Shown here: positions 46,047-55,428 of the stretch, piece by piece | Position numbering within the stretch: the first letter of the stretch is position 1 | Layout: the number at the start of each line of letters is the position of its first letter | Assembly (NCBI GenBank): GCA_029204225.1 | Contig: CM055095.1 | Span: forward strand, 69,559,997 to 69,623,996 | Length of the DNA: 64,000 bases | Source of the DNA: Diphasiastrum complanatum | Lineage: Eukaryota; Streptophyta; Lycopodiopsida; Lycopodiales; Lycopodiaceae | Reading direction: 5' to 3' | Translations under genes and position numbers: made by a program | Notes under the pieces: generated by a model | Told to the model about the DNA's origin: nothing | What the model saw: only the letters and a program-made list of their open reading frames with translations | Database searches by the model: none

Positions 46047-47380
46047 AAAGTAAAGGTAGATATCTTGCTCTTCTCGGCCAACATGACAACATTAGTATCC
46101 ACAAATGCATCCAGCTTATAAAGTTTGCCAAGTCTAGTGCCCTTAGCCACTATCTTACCCTTCTTCTTGATGAAACATTCATTTGAAGCAAAGTCAACAT
46201 TGAAACCATTGTCTACCATTTGGCCAACACTTAGTAGATTCTTTGTTATTGTAGGAATGTACAAAACACCTTCTATGTTGATCTTTTTGGAAGATCCTAA
46301 GCAAAGGGGAATGCTACCAACTCCTTCAATCTTACAAGCTTCATCATTTGCTGTATAGATAGACTTTATAGGTCCATCATAAGATAAGAGAGAAGAGAAA
46401 AACTCCCTTTTACTAGTAATGTGTGAACTAGCACCCGAGTCAATCCACCAAGGATCTTCTCCTTTGAAGCTTGTTGAAGAAAATATGGACATCATGAGAG
46501 AGTCCTCATGTGAACTCTCCTCCTCCTCCTCTTTGCTCATGTTGGCTTGGCTTTGATCTTGCTTCCTCTTGAAGCATTCCGAGGCATAATGCCCCATCTT
46601 GCGACAATAGTAGCACTTCACCTTTGATTTGTCCTTCTTGACTTTGGTGGTTGATGGAGATGCCTTTGAGGGTCCTTCTTGATCCTCAAGCTTTGTAGAC
46701 TTCTTGAATGTTGATCCTTTGCCTTTGGACTTGCCTTTGCCTTTGGTGAAGAGAGCTTGGCCATCTCCACCTTGGATGGAAAGCCTATCCATCCTCTCTT
46801 GCATTTGGCTCCTTCTTGATTCCTCGGCCATGAGTGTGCCTTGGAGTTCTTCAAGTATGGGTAGCTTACCCATAATTGCATATCCCTGAACCAAATTGTC
46901 AAATTCAAAGCTTAGTCCATTCAATATGAGTTGAACAAGCTCTTCATCCTTGATAGGGTCACCTATAAAGGCTAGCTCTTTGTTCAATTCCTTTACTCTT
47001 AGGACAAAAGTATGTGCACTCTCTCCTTTCTTTTGATAGCTTCTATGGATTTGATTCTTCAAAGCTAACATTCTAGTTTGGTTCTTGGATTCATAGACCT
47101 TTTGCAAAGTCTCCCAAGCATCTTGAGCTAAAGTGCAATCTCCTACCTCTCTTAAGAGTTCATTTGCAACATTCATTTTTATGCAATGGAGTGCAACATT
47201 GCACCTCTTGATGTATTTGGCTTTTTCTTGAGGATGAATAGGTTCACCCTCCTTACCATTTACAATTTCCATCAGATCTTGCATGATCATGATGGATTCC
47301 ATTCTAACTTTCCATATGGAATAGTTAGTTTTGTTGAGCCTTTCATTAGTATCCAAAAGATATGCATTTATAGATGCCAT
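45800..47380 (-). CDS. Copia G gag and protease
   Basis: A 526-codon frame starting at ATG 47380, about 800 bp after the primer site. Gag N-terminal domain (DUF4219/UBN2 type: LNKTNYSIWKVRMESIM; QDAWETLQKVYES), Lys/Ser-rich tract, CCHC knuckle (C256, C259, H264, C269), acidic tract, aspartic protease with WWIDSGASSH (catalytic D314), LLSVGQMVDNGF, and GAG-pre-integrase (LWHKRLGHVNSGSM, about 445-457). After about residue 471 the frame leaves the family and the homologous reading continues in the pol frame. I infer the loss of one base near 45964-45973. Everything before that point looks intact. Confidence 0.93.
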   Translation of the reverse strand: MASINAYLLDTNERLNKTNYSIWKVRMESIMIMQDLMEIVNGKEGEPIHPQEKAKYIKRCNVALHCIKMNVANELLREVGDCTLAQDAWETLQKVYESKNQTRMLALKNQIHRSYQKKGESAHTFVLRVKELNKELAFIGDPIKDEELVQLILNGLSFEFDNLVQGYAIMGKLPILEELQGTLMAEESRRSQMQERMDRLSIQGGDGQALFTKGKGKSKGKGSTFKKSTKLEDQEGPSKASPSTTKVKKDKSKVKCYYCRKMGHYASECFKRKQDQSQANMSKEEEEESSHEDSLMMSIFSSTSFKGEDPWWIDSGASSHITSKREFFSSLLSYDGPIKSIYTANDEACKIEGVGSIPLCLGSSKKINIEGVLYIPTITKNLLSVGQMVDNGFNVDFASNECFIKKKGKIVAKGTRLGKLYKLDAFVDTNVVMLAEKSKISTFTLWHKRLGHVNSGSMEAMIKEEYALGLPRSIGRKTRFVKLVPYPRHIRRCFLTPSQSHLILLNSYTRMCTLLAPNLMEVHPCF

Positions 47381-48180
47381 CTAGTCTCCTAATCAAGGAC
47401 TTGACACAAATGAAGGTTACTTCTATTGATTTGATTGAAGGTCTACCTTATCCCACTTCTTAGGGACCTAAAAAGATCAGTAATAGACTTCCTATAAAGA
47501 TCTAAGAATGATCTCTAACAAAATCAAATCATAGAATACTAGAAACAATGCACTTGCTTGATTGAAGTAGACAATACTAGTAGAATTGCCCCTCTTTCTA
47601 TAAAGAATATTAAAGCTTCCAAATGATCTGATCAAGAGTGAATTTCAGCAACCTAATATACTTCCAAAATCACTTGTAAAAGATATAAATGGAACTTATT
47701 GAGGATGCAACACAATCTACTATCCAATCACAAGCAAAAAATGATTAAAATTGATGAAAAATTGATCTAATTTGGTGCATAAGTCAAGCAATGGTTGGAC
47801 TGAACCTAAATCACTTTAGGAGGTGTCTACTACACCTTAGAACAGCCTTGAAGAGTCCCCAAAACTCTGATCTTCCCTCTCCTTGAATGCTAGAAAGCCT
47901 CCTCTATGAAATCACCTCCAAAACTCGCTTAGAAAATCAATGCTTGGAGCAAGCAAAACTTGCTATCTTGGTAATGTGATTTGAATTCAACTTTGCCTCT
48001 GGTTTTAGACACCTAAACCCCTGGAAATGAAGTCACACAACACCAATCTCCAATGTATTTGACTCACTTTGAGTTCTAGAATCAATACTAGATGCTAAGA
48101 TCCAATCTACACAAGATTTAGATCAAAAATTGTGATCAAATTGAATGAAAACCAAGGATTTAGCTCATTTCAGCCTTTAG

Positions 48181-48192
48181 GCTCTGATACCA
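48181..48192 (-). other. Primer-binding site of copia G, initiator tRNA-Met
   Basis: The reverse complement TGGTATCAGAGC, canonical, abuts the 5' LTR. Confidence 0.93.
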
Positions 48193-48852
48193 TGTAAAAA
48201 TTACAGCAAATAAGGATTCTAAAACACTTGAAATGATGAGGGAAACAATAGATTATGATTTCATACGATTAGCACAAGTTGAACCATCAAAATCCATCAA
48301 AAATCTATGCTTGAACCTCACTAAATGGCCCAAATCCTTGAAGAAGGCTTCACACAGTCTGAGTACTGTACACCAGACTTACATTCAATCCTATAATCAT
48401 TAGTAATCACAAGTACTCAAACAATTATGAACATAGAGAGCAATTGCACCATTATGAGAGAAAAAACATGAAATTGCTTGATTGATTTTGGTGAGATATC
48501 ATCACCTATATATGCATGATCCATCACAGTTTTGGGCAGTTATGAGTAGCCCTAAACCTATCCCTAATGCTAATTTTGGTGGATCTTTCATCCCTACCAA
48601 GTTAGGGTTGGAATCTCGGAGATCCCTCAACAATGCAAAAATTACCAAAAATAGCTCCTATTTTTTCTCCCTTGTATCTAAGCATAATTTGGACTCATTC
48701 CAAAGGTTCTAACACTTAGGTCTACTTGAGAACATCCTTATGAATGGAATACTATGCTATTTGGCACGTGTGACAAGCCACATCATGACCATCTAACTAT
48801 TTACAAGTCATATGACCAAAACTAGTCAAGCTAGAATTGTGAATTTTTAACA
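48193..48852 (-). mobile_element. 5' LTR of copia G
   Basis: 660 bp, the same length as the 3' LTR. I count three differences between them: GGATCC/GGATTC near 42780, CACGG/CACAG near 43087 and TTATG/TTAGG near 43279. The right flank TTGGC matches the uninterrupted B sequence. Confidence 0.95.
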
Positions 48853-49905
48853 TTGGCTGAGTGAGCTTACTACAAAAGAGATGTCTGGTCTTGTACAAAC
48901 CATTGCGTACATAAGAGATCCAAGTATCGATCGATAAGGATACTCTCTCATCTGCTCCTCTTCCTGCTTGGTCTGGGGACATTGGTTCTTTGACAAACGC
49001 AGACCTGGATCCATTGGTGAGTGAGCTAATTTACAATTCATTAGATTGTATCTATCAAGAACGTGGTGAAGATACCTTTGTTGAGTGATATAAATCAATC
49101 GTCTCACTCTGTCTCTATGGATATGAATGTCCAGACAGAAGTGAGTTTGGCCCAGATCAGTCATGTCGAACTTTGAAAACATCATTTGCTTAGAATCCTT
49201 AACCAAATTGGTATTGTTGCTGAGAAACAACATATCATCCACGTATAAGGTGATGATAATGAAGGATTGCTACACCAACTTGGAATAGACATTGTAATCA
49301 ACAGTGCTTGGTTGGAAACCTTGTTCGATGAGGAATGTGTTGATCCTCTGAAACCAAGCTTTGGTAGACTGTTTCAAGCCATAGAGTGCTTTATGAAGTT
49401 TACAGACATGATTGTTCATACCTTCTAAAACATATTTTTCGGACTGGATCACTAGATGTCTTCTTGTATAACTCCATTCAGATAAGCTGTTTGCACATCA
49501 AGTTGATGCACTTCGAGGTCGACAACTACAACATATGATAGGAGGGCTCGAATCGACGAATGCTTGACTATTGGACTGAAAGTCTCACTGTAGTCGACGT
49601 TGGAGATCTGAGTGAATCCTCGTGCTACCAGTCTTGCCTTCCTTCGATCAATCGCTCCATTGGCATTGTATTTGATTTTGAAAATCCATTTGCAATCAAT
49701 GATATTGCAGCCAATGGGAGCTTCGACTAGTGACCATGTCTGATTCTTGATCATAGAGGAATACTCTTTGTCCATAGCTTCTCTCCAGAGATTAGAGTCT
49801 GGTTGGCTGAGTGCATCTTTGATTGTTGTCGGTTCCTGTATCAAGAGACATGCAGACTCAGAAGTATACCTTGTGGGCTGTGTGTGCACTCGACTTGATC
49901 TTCTA
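48853..49905 (-). pseudogene. Copia B4 reverse transcriptase and linker
   Basis: Continues B4 after copia G. RT blocks DLGQTHFCLDIHIHRD, LSNNTNLVKDSKQM, VCKLHKALYGLKQSTKAW and VHQLDVQTAYLNGVIQED are readable, and the linker reads PPRRSSRVHTQPTRYTSES. The YVDD motif is altered (YVDDM), and stops break the frame near 49255 and 49450. The B sequence ends at about 49905, where it joins an opposite-strand copia A fragment, so integrase, protease, gag and 5' LTR are missing. Confidence 0.87.
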
Positions 49906-50707
49906 GGAGGAATTAAGCTCTTGCAATTAGAGGATGAGGTGGAAGATTTGGCCGTGGAAAGTATCAATCGAGAGGAGAAAACTCAAGCCGAGGATCATTT
50001 CAACAATCTCATGAGCAAGTCAATGATAGTCCGAATGGAGGTAATTGGAATCAAGACCGAGGTCAAGGATGTGGCTATTCAAGACAAAATAAACTTGCAA
50101 ATTGTAGGTACTGCAACAAACCTGGTCATTGGGAGCATGAATGCTTCAAGAAACAGAAGGAGATGGAACAAAGAAAAGACAAATGGCAAGCGGGAAATTA
50201 TGCTCATCAACATCAATTTGATGACTATTATTATGAAGACAATTATACTCATCAACATCAATACAATGATGATCAATATGAAGATGACACAGGTGAGAGT
50301 TCAAAATTGTTCATTACAGCATTAATGACAAGTGATGAAGTCAAGGATACATGGTACATTGATAGTGGTGCATCCAAGCACATGACTTCAAGGAAAGAGT
50401 GGTTTTCAGAACTCAAGAAAACTGACAATGGTGATGAAGTTGGACAAGCTGATGGCAAATTGCTATCTGTTAAAGGAGTTGGAGTGGTACCAATGAAGTT
50501 AGCCAACGGGAAGATAAAGCATATAAGCAATGTGCAATATGTACCTGGCTTAGCTAACAATCCACTATTTGTTGGGACAATGGCTGATCAACAACTCAAG
50601 GTTGAGTTTGACAGTGACAAATGTCTTGTCAAAGACATCAAGAATCACTAAAAAGTGATTGCTACAGGAGCTAGAGTCAACGGGAATCGACTCTACAAAT
50701 TGAATTG
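49906..50707 (+). pseudogene. Copia A2: gag knuckle and protease (inverted piece)
   Basis: 50103-50150 encodes CRYCNKPGHWEHECFKK, a complete CCHC knuckle. A His/Gln/Asp/Tyr-rich spacer (YAHQHQFDDYYYED, then HQHQYNDDQYED) is followed by a long open protease frame: DTWYIDSGASKHMTSRKEW, GVGVVPMKLANGKIKHISNVQYVPGLANN, ADQQLKVEFDSDKC. The catalytic DSG is intact. A stop (TAA) follows at 50651, then the frame resumes with RVNGNRLYKLN. It begins at the same gag position at which the minus-strand copy A3 ends, so the two are halves of one element. Confidence 0.85.
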
Positions 50708-51250
50708 TTGCATGAAATTACTAGAATCACCGAAATCTTGAATGTTGTTTCACTCATGAAGAAATCGTTTTCTTGTTGATAGGACAGTAAGCAATCGCTT
50801 GATACTACGTGATTTCTAGCACTAGTCACTCTGTGCTAAAATCTTCGTTAGTATGCTATTTGAAGTTTCCAAGTTGAAATCATTTTGTGACTCTATTATG
50901 GAAAGTGTTAACTGGGCCTGACCTCTGTGAAACACCAGAGCGGGTAGTCCGCCAAAAATAGCTGAAATACGCTGTCACGGTTAAGTCGCAAAGTAAGCAC
51001 ACCATTTTCGGTACTGTCTAGCAAAATACCTAGACCCAAAATCTGGGAAACGCTACCGTCTAGTGAACAAGATGGCACGCGTAATGTATTCACCACTTTT
51101 CACTTGACCTACCCCACTTAGAAGAACAGTGTCTAGAGTGTCCAATAAAAACTGAACAATTTCAATGGATATACCCTTAATAGTCCTAGAACTTTAGCAG
51201 ACACATAACCTAATTTCAAAGTAGGGGTCTAGAAGTGAGATAATAGAAAC
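50708..51250. other. Spacer between inverted copia A halves
   Basis: No copia domain or host gene recognised. Motifs such as GTCTAGTG and CACCAGAG recur loosely. Confidence 0.5.
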
Positions 51251-52654
51251 AATGAGTTGGATCCCGTATGATGGGGGAAGAGATTATAGCTCCTGTTACG
51301 ATGATTCAAGTTCTCTTGACGTTGCTCTTCTTGCAAAAGCAATCCACCTAGTTCTTCATAGGTTGGAAGATTTTCTCTTGTGGCTATACTCATCACAAAC
51401 ATCTGATGTGACTCACTCAGACTATTCAATGTCAATTGCATGATCTCACGATCTTGTACTCGCTCTCCAACTGCTGCTAATTGATCACGGATCTCTTTGT
51501 TCTTCAATATGTGATCGGCAATAGTTGCACCATCATCCATCTACAATGTATGCAACTTTGTCTTTAAAAATAGTATTGGAGATGTATTTGTCGTTTCAAA
51601 CAATGCCTTCAATGTATCCCACGCTTCTTTTGGTCCTTTTGAATATGAAATATAGGGAATAATTGCATCTCTAACTCATAAGTTGATGACATTTTGGGCT
51701 TTCCGTCTTCTCCTATCAAAAGCCCGCTAATCTTCTTAAATCACTGGCCTTGTCTCTTCACCTGTCACGATCTCCCATAGCTCCTTTTCCATCAAAATAT
51801 TCTTCAGTTTGAATTTCCAAACTGCATAGTTGTCGGCACCTTCCAATTTGCTTGACTCATTAAGAACACTCTCGTTTAGAGTTGCCATTACTGGATAGAT
51901 GAGTCTGGATCACAAAATTTATTTACACCACATAATTGTAAATTTGTGGTTGTACACCTGATATCGGTACGACATGTGGGTGCACGACTGCTCGGGATTC
52001 TCTTTACCTCTGGCGCATCGCTCCGATATTGGCACTGATATGTGATATCGGTATGACGCGCAGATGCACGACTGCTCTTGGTTTTCTTTACCTCTGGCGC
52101 GTCGATCCGATATTGGTACGGATATGCTATATCTGTATGACGCATGGATGTATGATTGCTCAAGATTTTTCCTACCTCTGGCGCGTCGATCCATTATTGG
52201 TACAAAAAAGATTAAAAATAGAGGGAATACAAGAACTTTCAAAGGGATGAAAATTATGAAACCTTCTAACTCTGAATGGTAGTAGTAGACACTGTCTAGT
52301 GTGATTTGTGATACTCCAAACAGACAAATGAGAGATTTCTTGGCAAACCTCTCACACAAATATCACTTTCCACAATAACTAGAAAGTATATTGTAAAAAT
52401 CTCCCCTACTCAGCAGATTTTCAATCTGTCTGATGCTGCCCTAGCCGTTCTGATGCCTCCGAGATTGTGCTTTTGTTCCCCACTGATGATTCTGAGCTCC
52501 AACCCTACAAAATACACCAAAGAAGAATTTCTTCCAACCGTTTTGTCTCTCCAAGCTTTCACCTCCCGTGAAGGACTTTCTCACTTCGTTGCGGAGCCTG
52601 TGACAAGCTGTATCCACTGATCTGGCACACAGGACTATCTTTGCTCTGATACCA
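51251..52654 (-). pseudogene. Copia A3 gag and leader, with tRNA-Met primer site
   Basis: The primer site TGGTATCAGAGC is the reverse complement of 52643-52654. After a leader of about 740 bp, gag starts near 51889 (MATLNESVLNESSKLEGAD in sense) with KELWEIVTG-EETRPVI. 51229-51540 carries DDGATIADHILKNKEIRDQL and ATRENLPTYEELGGLLLQEEQRQENL. A stop and frame changes lie between. The copia signal is lost near 51280. A 28-residue tandem repeat is encoded in the leader (separate entry). Confidence 0.82.
51960..52211 (-). repeat. 84-bp tandem repeat, 3 copies, in the copia A3 leader
   Basis: Units start at 51960, 52044 and 52128, exactly 84 bp apart. Because 84 is divisible by 3 the minus-strand frame (51919-52359) stays open and encodes three 28-residue repeats with the cores RRARGKEN-EQSC and ASYRY-ISVPIS. 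The repeat is not seen in the leader of copia A1. Confidence 0.92.
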
Positions 52655-52916
52655 TGTCAAGAATTAGATATGCAACATCAAGCATTCACCATAAGCAATC
52701 ACCAGAAGAAGGCGAAAGAAGAACACGCACTGTCACTCTATCACACTAACTCATACAAAATATAAAATGTACAAATAAACCTTAAACACTGATAGAGAGA
52801 GAAAACCTACGAGTAGACTAATAGACTAGCCTACGACTATTGACAGCTGGTCACAGTTGTCAACATTAATGTGCATCATAAACAGTAACTATGAAGTTTA
52901 TCATTGATTTCTAGCA
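52655..52916 (-). mobile_element. 5' LTR of copia A3
   Basis: 262 bp; minus strand TGCTAGAAATCAATGATAAAC to ATTCTTGACA. Homologous to 8527-8761 and 55210-55428. No 3' partner is found. Confidence 0.85.
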
Positions 52917-53555
52917 TAAAGTTATAGAGGTGTTTGAAAATGGTTCTGTACAACTTCAATCACTTGAAGACGAACTGTTATCTACACGTATTAATGGGTC
53001 CAGACTGAAGAAATACTACCTTTGACCAGAATTTTTTTTATTCTTATTCTTTTCTAGTATTTTTTTGGAATTTATCGCAAATTTCTTTTATCTTTTCTAA
53101 TATTTTTTGCGACTTTTTTTTTATCTTTTCTAGAAATTTTCGTGAAATTTTCTACCACCTTCCAAAAATTTTCAAAGTATTTTCGAGAACTTTTCGCGAC
53201 CTTCATTAAAGATCGATTTTTCAAATCATAGTTTCAAACTCTGAGCCATGCAGGTCCTCCATAAATGAAAATGACAGATGTCATGTCACATGCCACATCA
53301 TCATCCCTTCCACACCGCTACTGCATATCATCGTTATTGTTCATTTTTCTTCCTTACACTTTCTTCCTGCGATTACATGCTTTTCTGTCCAAGAATTAGT
53401 TGTCCTCATATCTATCGCGGCTTGTGGTTCTGAGTGTTCCTGTAAGAAATCGATGAAAATGTGGTGAGCAGAAACGGAAGTGATAACAGATGGATGATAG
53501 TTGGAAACACGATACTTACTAGTAGATATTCAAGACAAAATTGATTTCACTGGTC
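52917..53555. other. AT-rich, low-complexity spacer
   Basis: 52960-53220 has repeated TTTTCTAG/AATTTTC strings. A short segment near 53400-53440 resembles 21020-21060 (GTCCTCATAT, CGGCTTGTGGTTC, GAGTGTT). No gene recognised. Confidence 0.5.
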
Positions 53556-54200
53556 AGATTAGGTGTTGACATAGCTGTGTTTGGTTCCTACCCAAAATAA
53601 CAAGCAGATCATCCATGAATTGGGATGGAGGCTGTCTGGGCCGATTTGATCTTCTAGGTTGAATTTTGACCTTCTGATGCTGCTCGTTTTGTTGAGGTTC
53701 TGACTCACTGTCAGAGTTAGTATAGATTTTATGGTTTGCGACCCTAGGGTCGGATTTTGGATTTTTGACCCTTGGGTTAGATTTTTCTGGAGCTTTTTCC
53801 TTGTGATCAAAAAATTGGTCTTCCAGGCTGGGATGATGAAGGAAAATTCGAATTTGATCTTGGGCCAGAATTCAACCCTGAGTCAAAATTTGACCCAGAG
53901 CCAAAATTCGACCCAAACTGCATGTTGCTCTTTTTGCCTGAACAATCAGATTTTGTGGATTTCTTCGATTTAAATTTTTGATTTTTCTTTGTGATCCGAT
54001 CCTGAGCCTAAGAGGATGCATTTCATTTTATCTCCTCCCACGTTTCATAGGCATCAAAGAGACTTGATAGAAGAATCATTACTGCATCTGAATCCTCAAT
54101 ATTCGATCTAGTTGTTGTCATCTGCTCCATGAGGTTTTTGAAGGTATTAATTAAGATAGCTGAAAATAGTGTTTGTATCAGACATCCTCAATGTGAAGAA
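53556..54200 (-). pseudogene. Possible copia gag remnant
   Basis: Minus frames read FKNLMEQMTTTRSNIEDSD and AVMILLSSLFDAYETWEE, resembling the UBN2 gag tail, then a Lys-rich and Ser/Gly/Asn-rich region with four imperfect SNFGSGS/SNFDSG repeats. No zinc knuckle is seen. Stops are present. Assignment is tentative. Confidence 0.4.
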
Positions 54201-55204
54201 TTTCTTCCTCGTATGGAGTTTAGATGTGATTGCGAATATTGAAAAACAAATATTATGAGATACTGATCGTTAATATTGTGAATATTGATCATGAATATTG
54301 CGGATCCCAACAGTTCTCATATCGAACAAATTTCACTACTGATTAGAGCATTAGATTTATCGGCCATGTGCAAGACAATGATTTGGCAAGTGACTACAAG
54401 AAAATTCAAACTAGCACAATTAGTAAGAACTTGAAAAAGTCTTCTTCCTCAACAAGTTCAAACAAAAGAACAAGTTTCCAAAAAAGTGTGATGAAAGTAA
54501 CAAACTGACTTTGGTACAATCTAAAGTCCCCTACCAAACGATTGACACTAGTCAAGAAATAAAAAAAGCAATTAGTCCAACGCATTAATTTTGAGATCAA
54601 GCAATTCAAGTATATGACGTGCATATCAAATCTACATCATACTCAACTTCTCATGTCACAAAGTCGATCACGACCTCAATATAAAACAAAATCAGCTACA
54701 ACCATCTTAAAAAAATAATATACAATCACATCTATAATTCGTCATGGATTATGTTTTCCAATAAAGCAAAATAATAATCATCAACAATTCTTATCAATTT
54801 GTTGTAACTTTTAAATGTCTATTCTAAACTTGCGACATATTAATATCGAATTGCATAAATCAAAACCAAAACATAAATTTATTGCATAGAATAAATTTTC
54901 ACACATTTCTAGACTTTATTTTTCAACTTATTATTCCCATATTATGTTGCAAATGCCTTTCCACAATGCAAACTTGTAGGATTCACATAAAGTAAAAATA
55001 CCACATTATGACATGGCAATGCATTTGTGGTATAAAACCACATCGTCCTTGTTTGAATAGAAACATAAAATCCTAAAAGCAAAATGTGAAGGTTTTGCCT
55101 GATTGACTAGAACGTTAAAAGTCTGAAAGTAGACTATGAAGGTTTTGACTGATCGAAATGAAGTGAACAAATTTTTAACCTTAAAGTTTTGGAAAAGGCT
55201 TGTA
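54201..55204. other. AT-rich spacer
   Basis: No domain recognised. By the inversion model its right part (up to 55204) is the original right-hand flank of copia A1, now inverted. Confidence 0.45.
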
Positions 55205-55209
55205 GGTTT

Positions 55210-55428
55210 GGTCAATAATTAGATCAGCAATAACATACATTCATCATAAGCAATCACGATAAGGAAGAAGGGCAACACCATCATTATGATAAATGAATGT
55301 AATGTGTACAATAAACCCTCATAGAGAGAGAAAACCTAGGAGTTGGCTAGTAGACTAGCCTATAGCTAATTACAGTTGGTAACAATAAAAGTACATTGTA
55401 AATGAAGTTTATCATTGATTTCTAACAC
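55210..55428 (-). mobile_element. 3' LTR of copia A1
   Basis: 219 bp, minus strand from TGTTAGAAATCAATGATAAAC (55428) to ATTATTGACC (55210). It is flanked by AAACC on the minus strand (55205-55209), the same five bases that precede the 5' LTR at 8522. The polypurine-like tract AATGAGGGAGAG precedes it. Confidence 0.87.
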
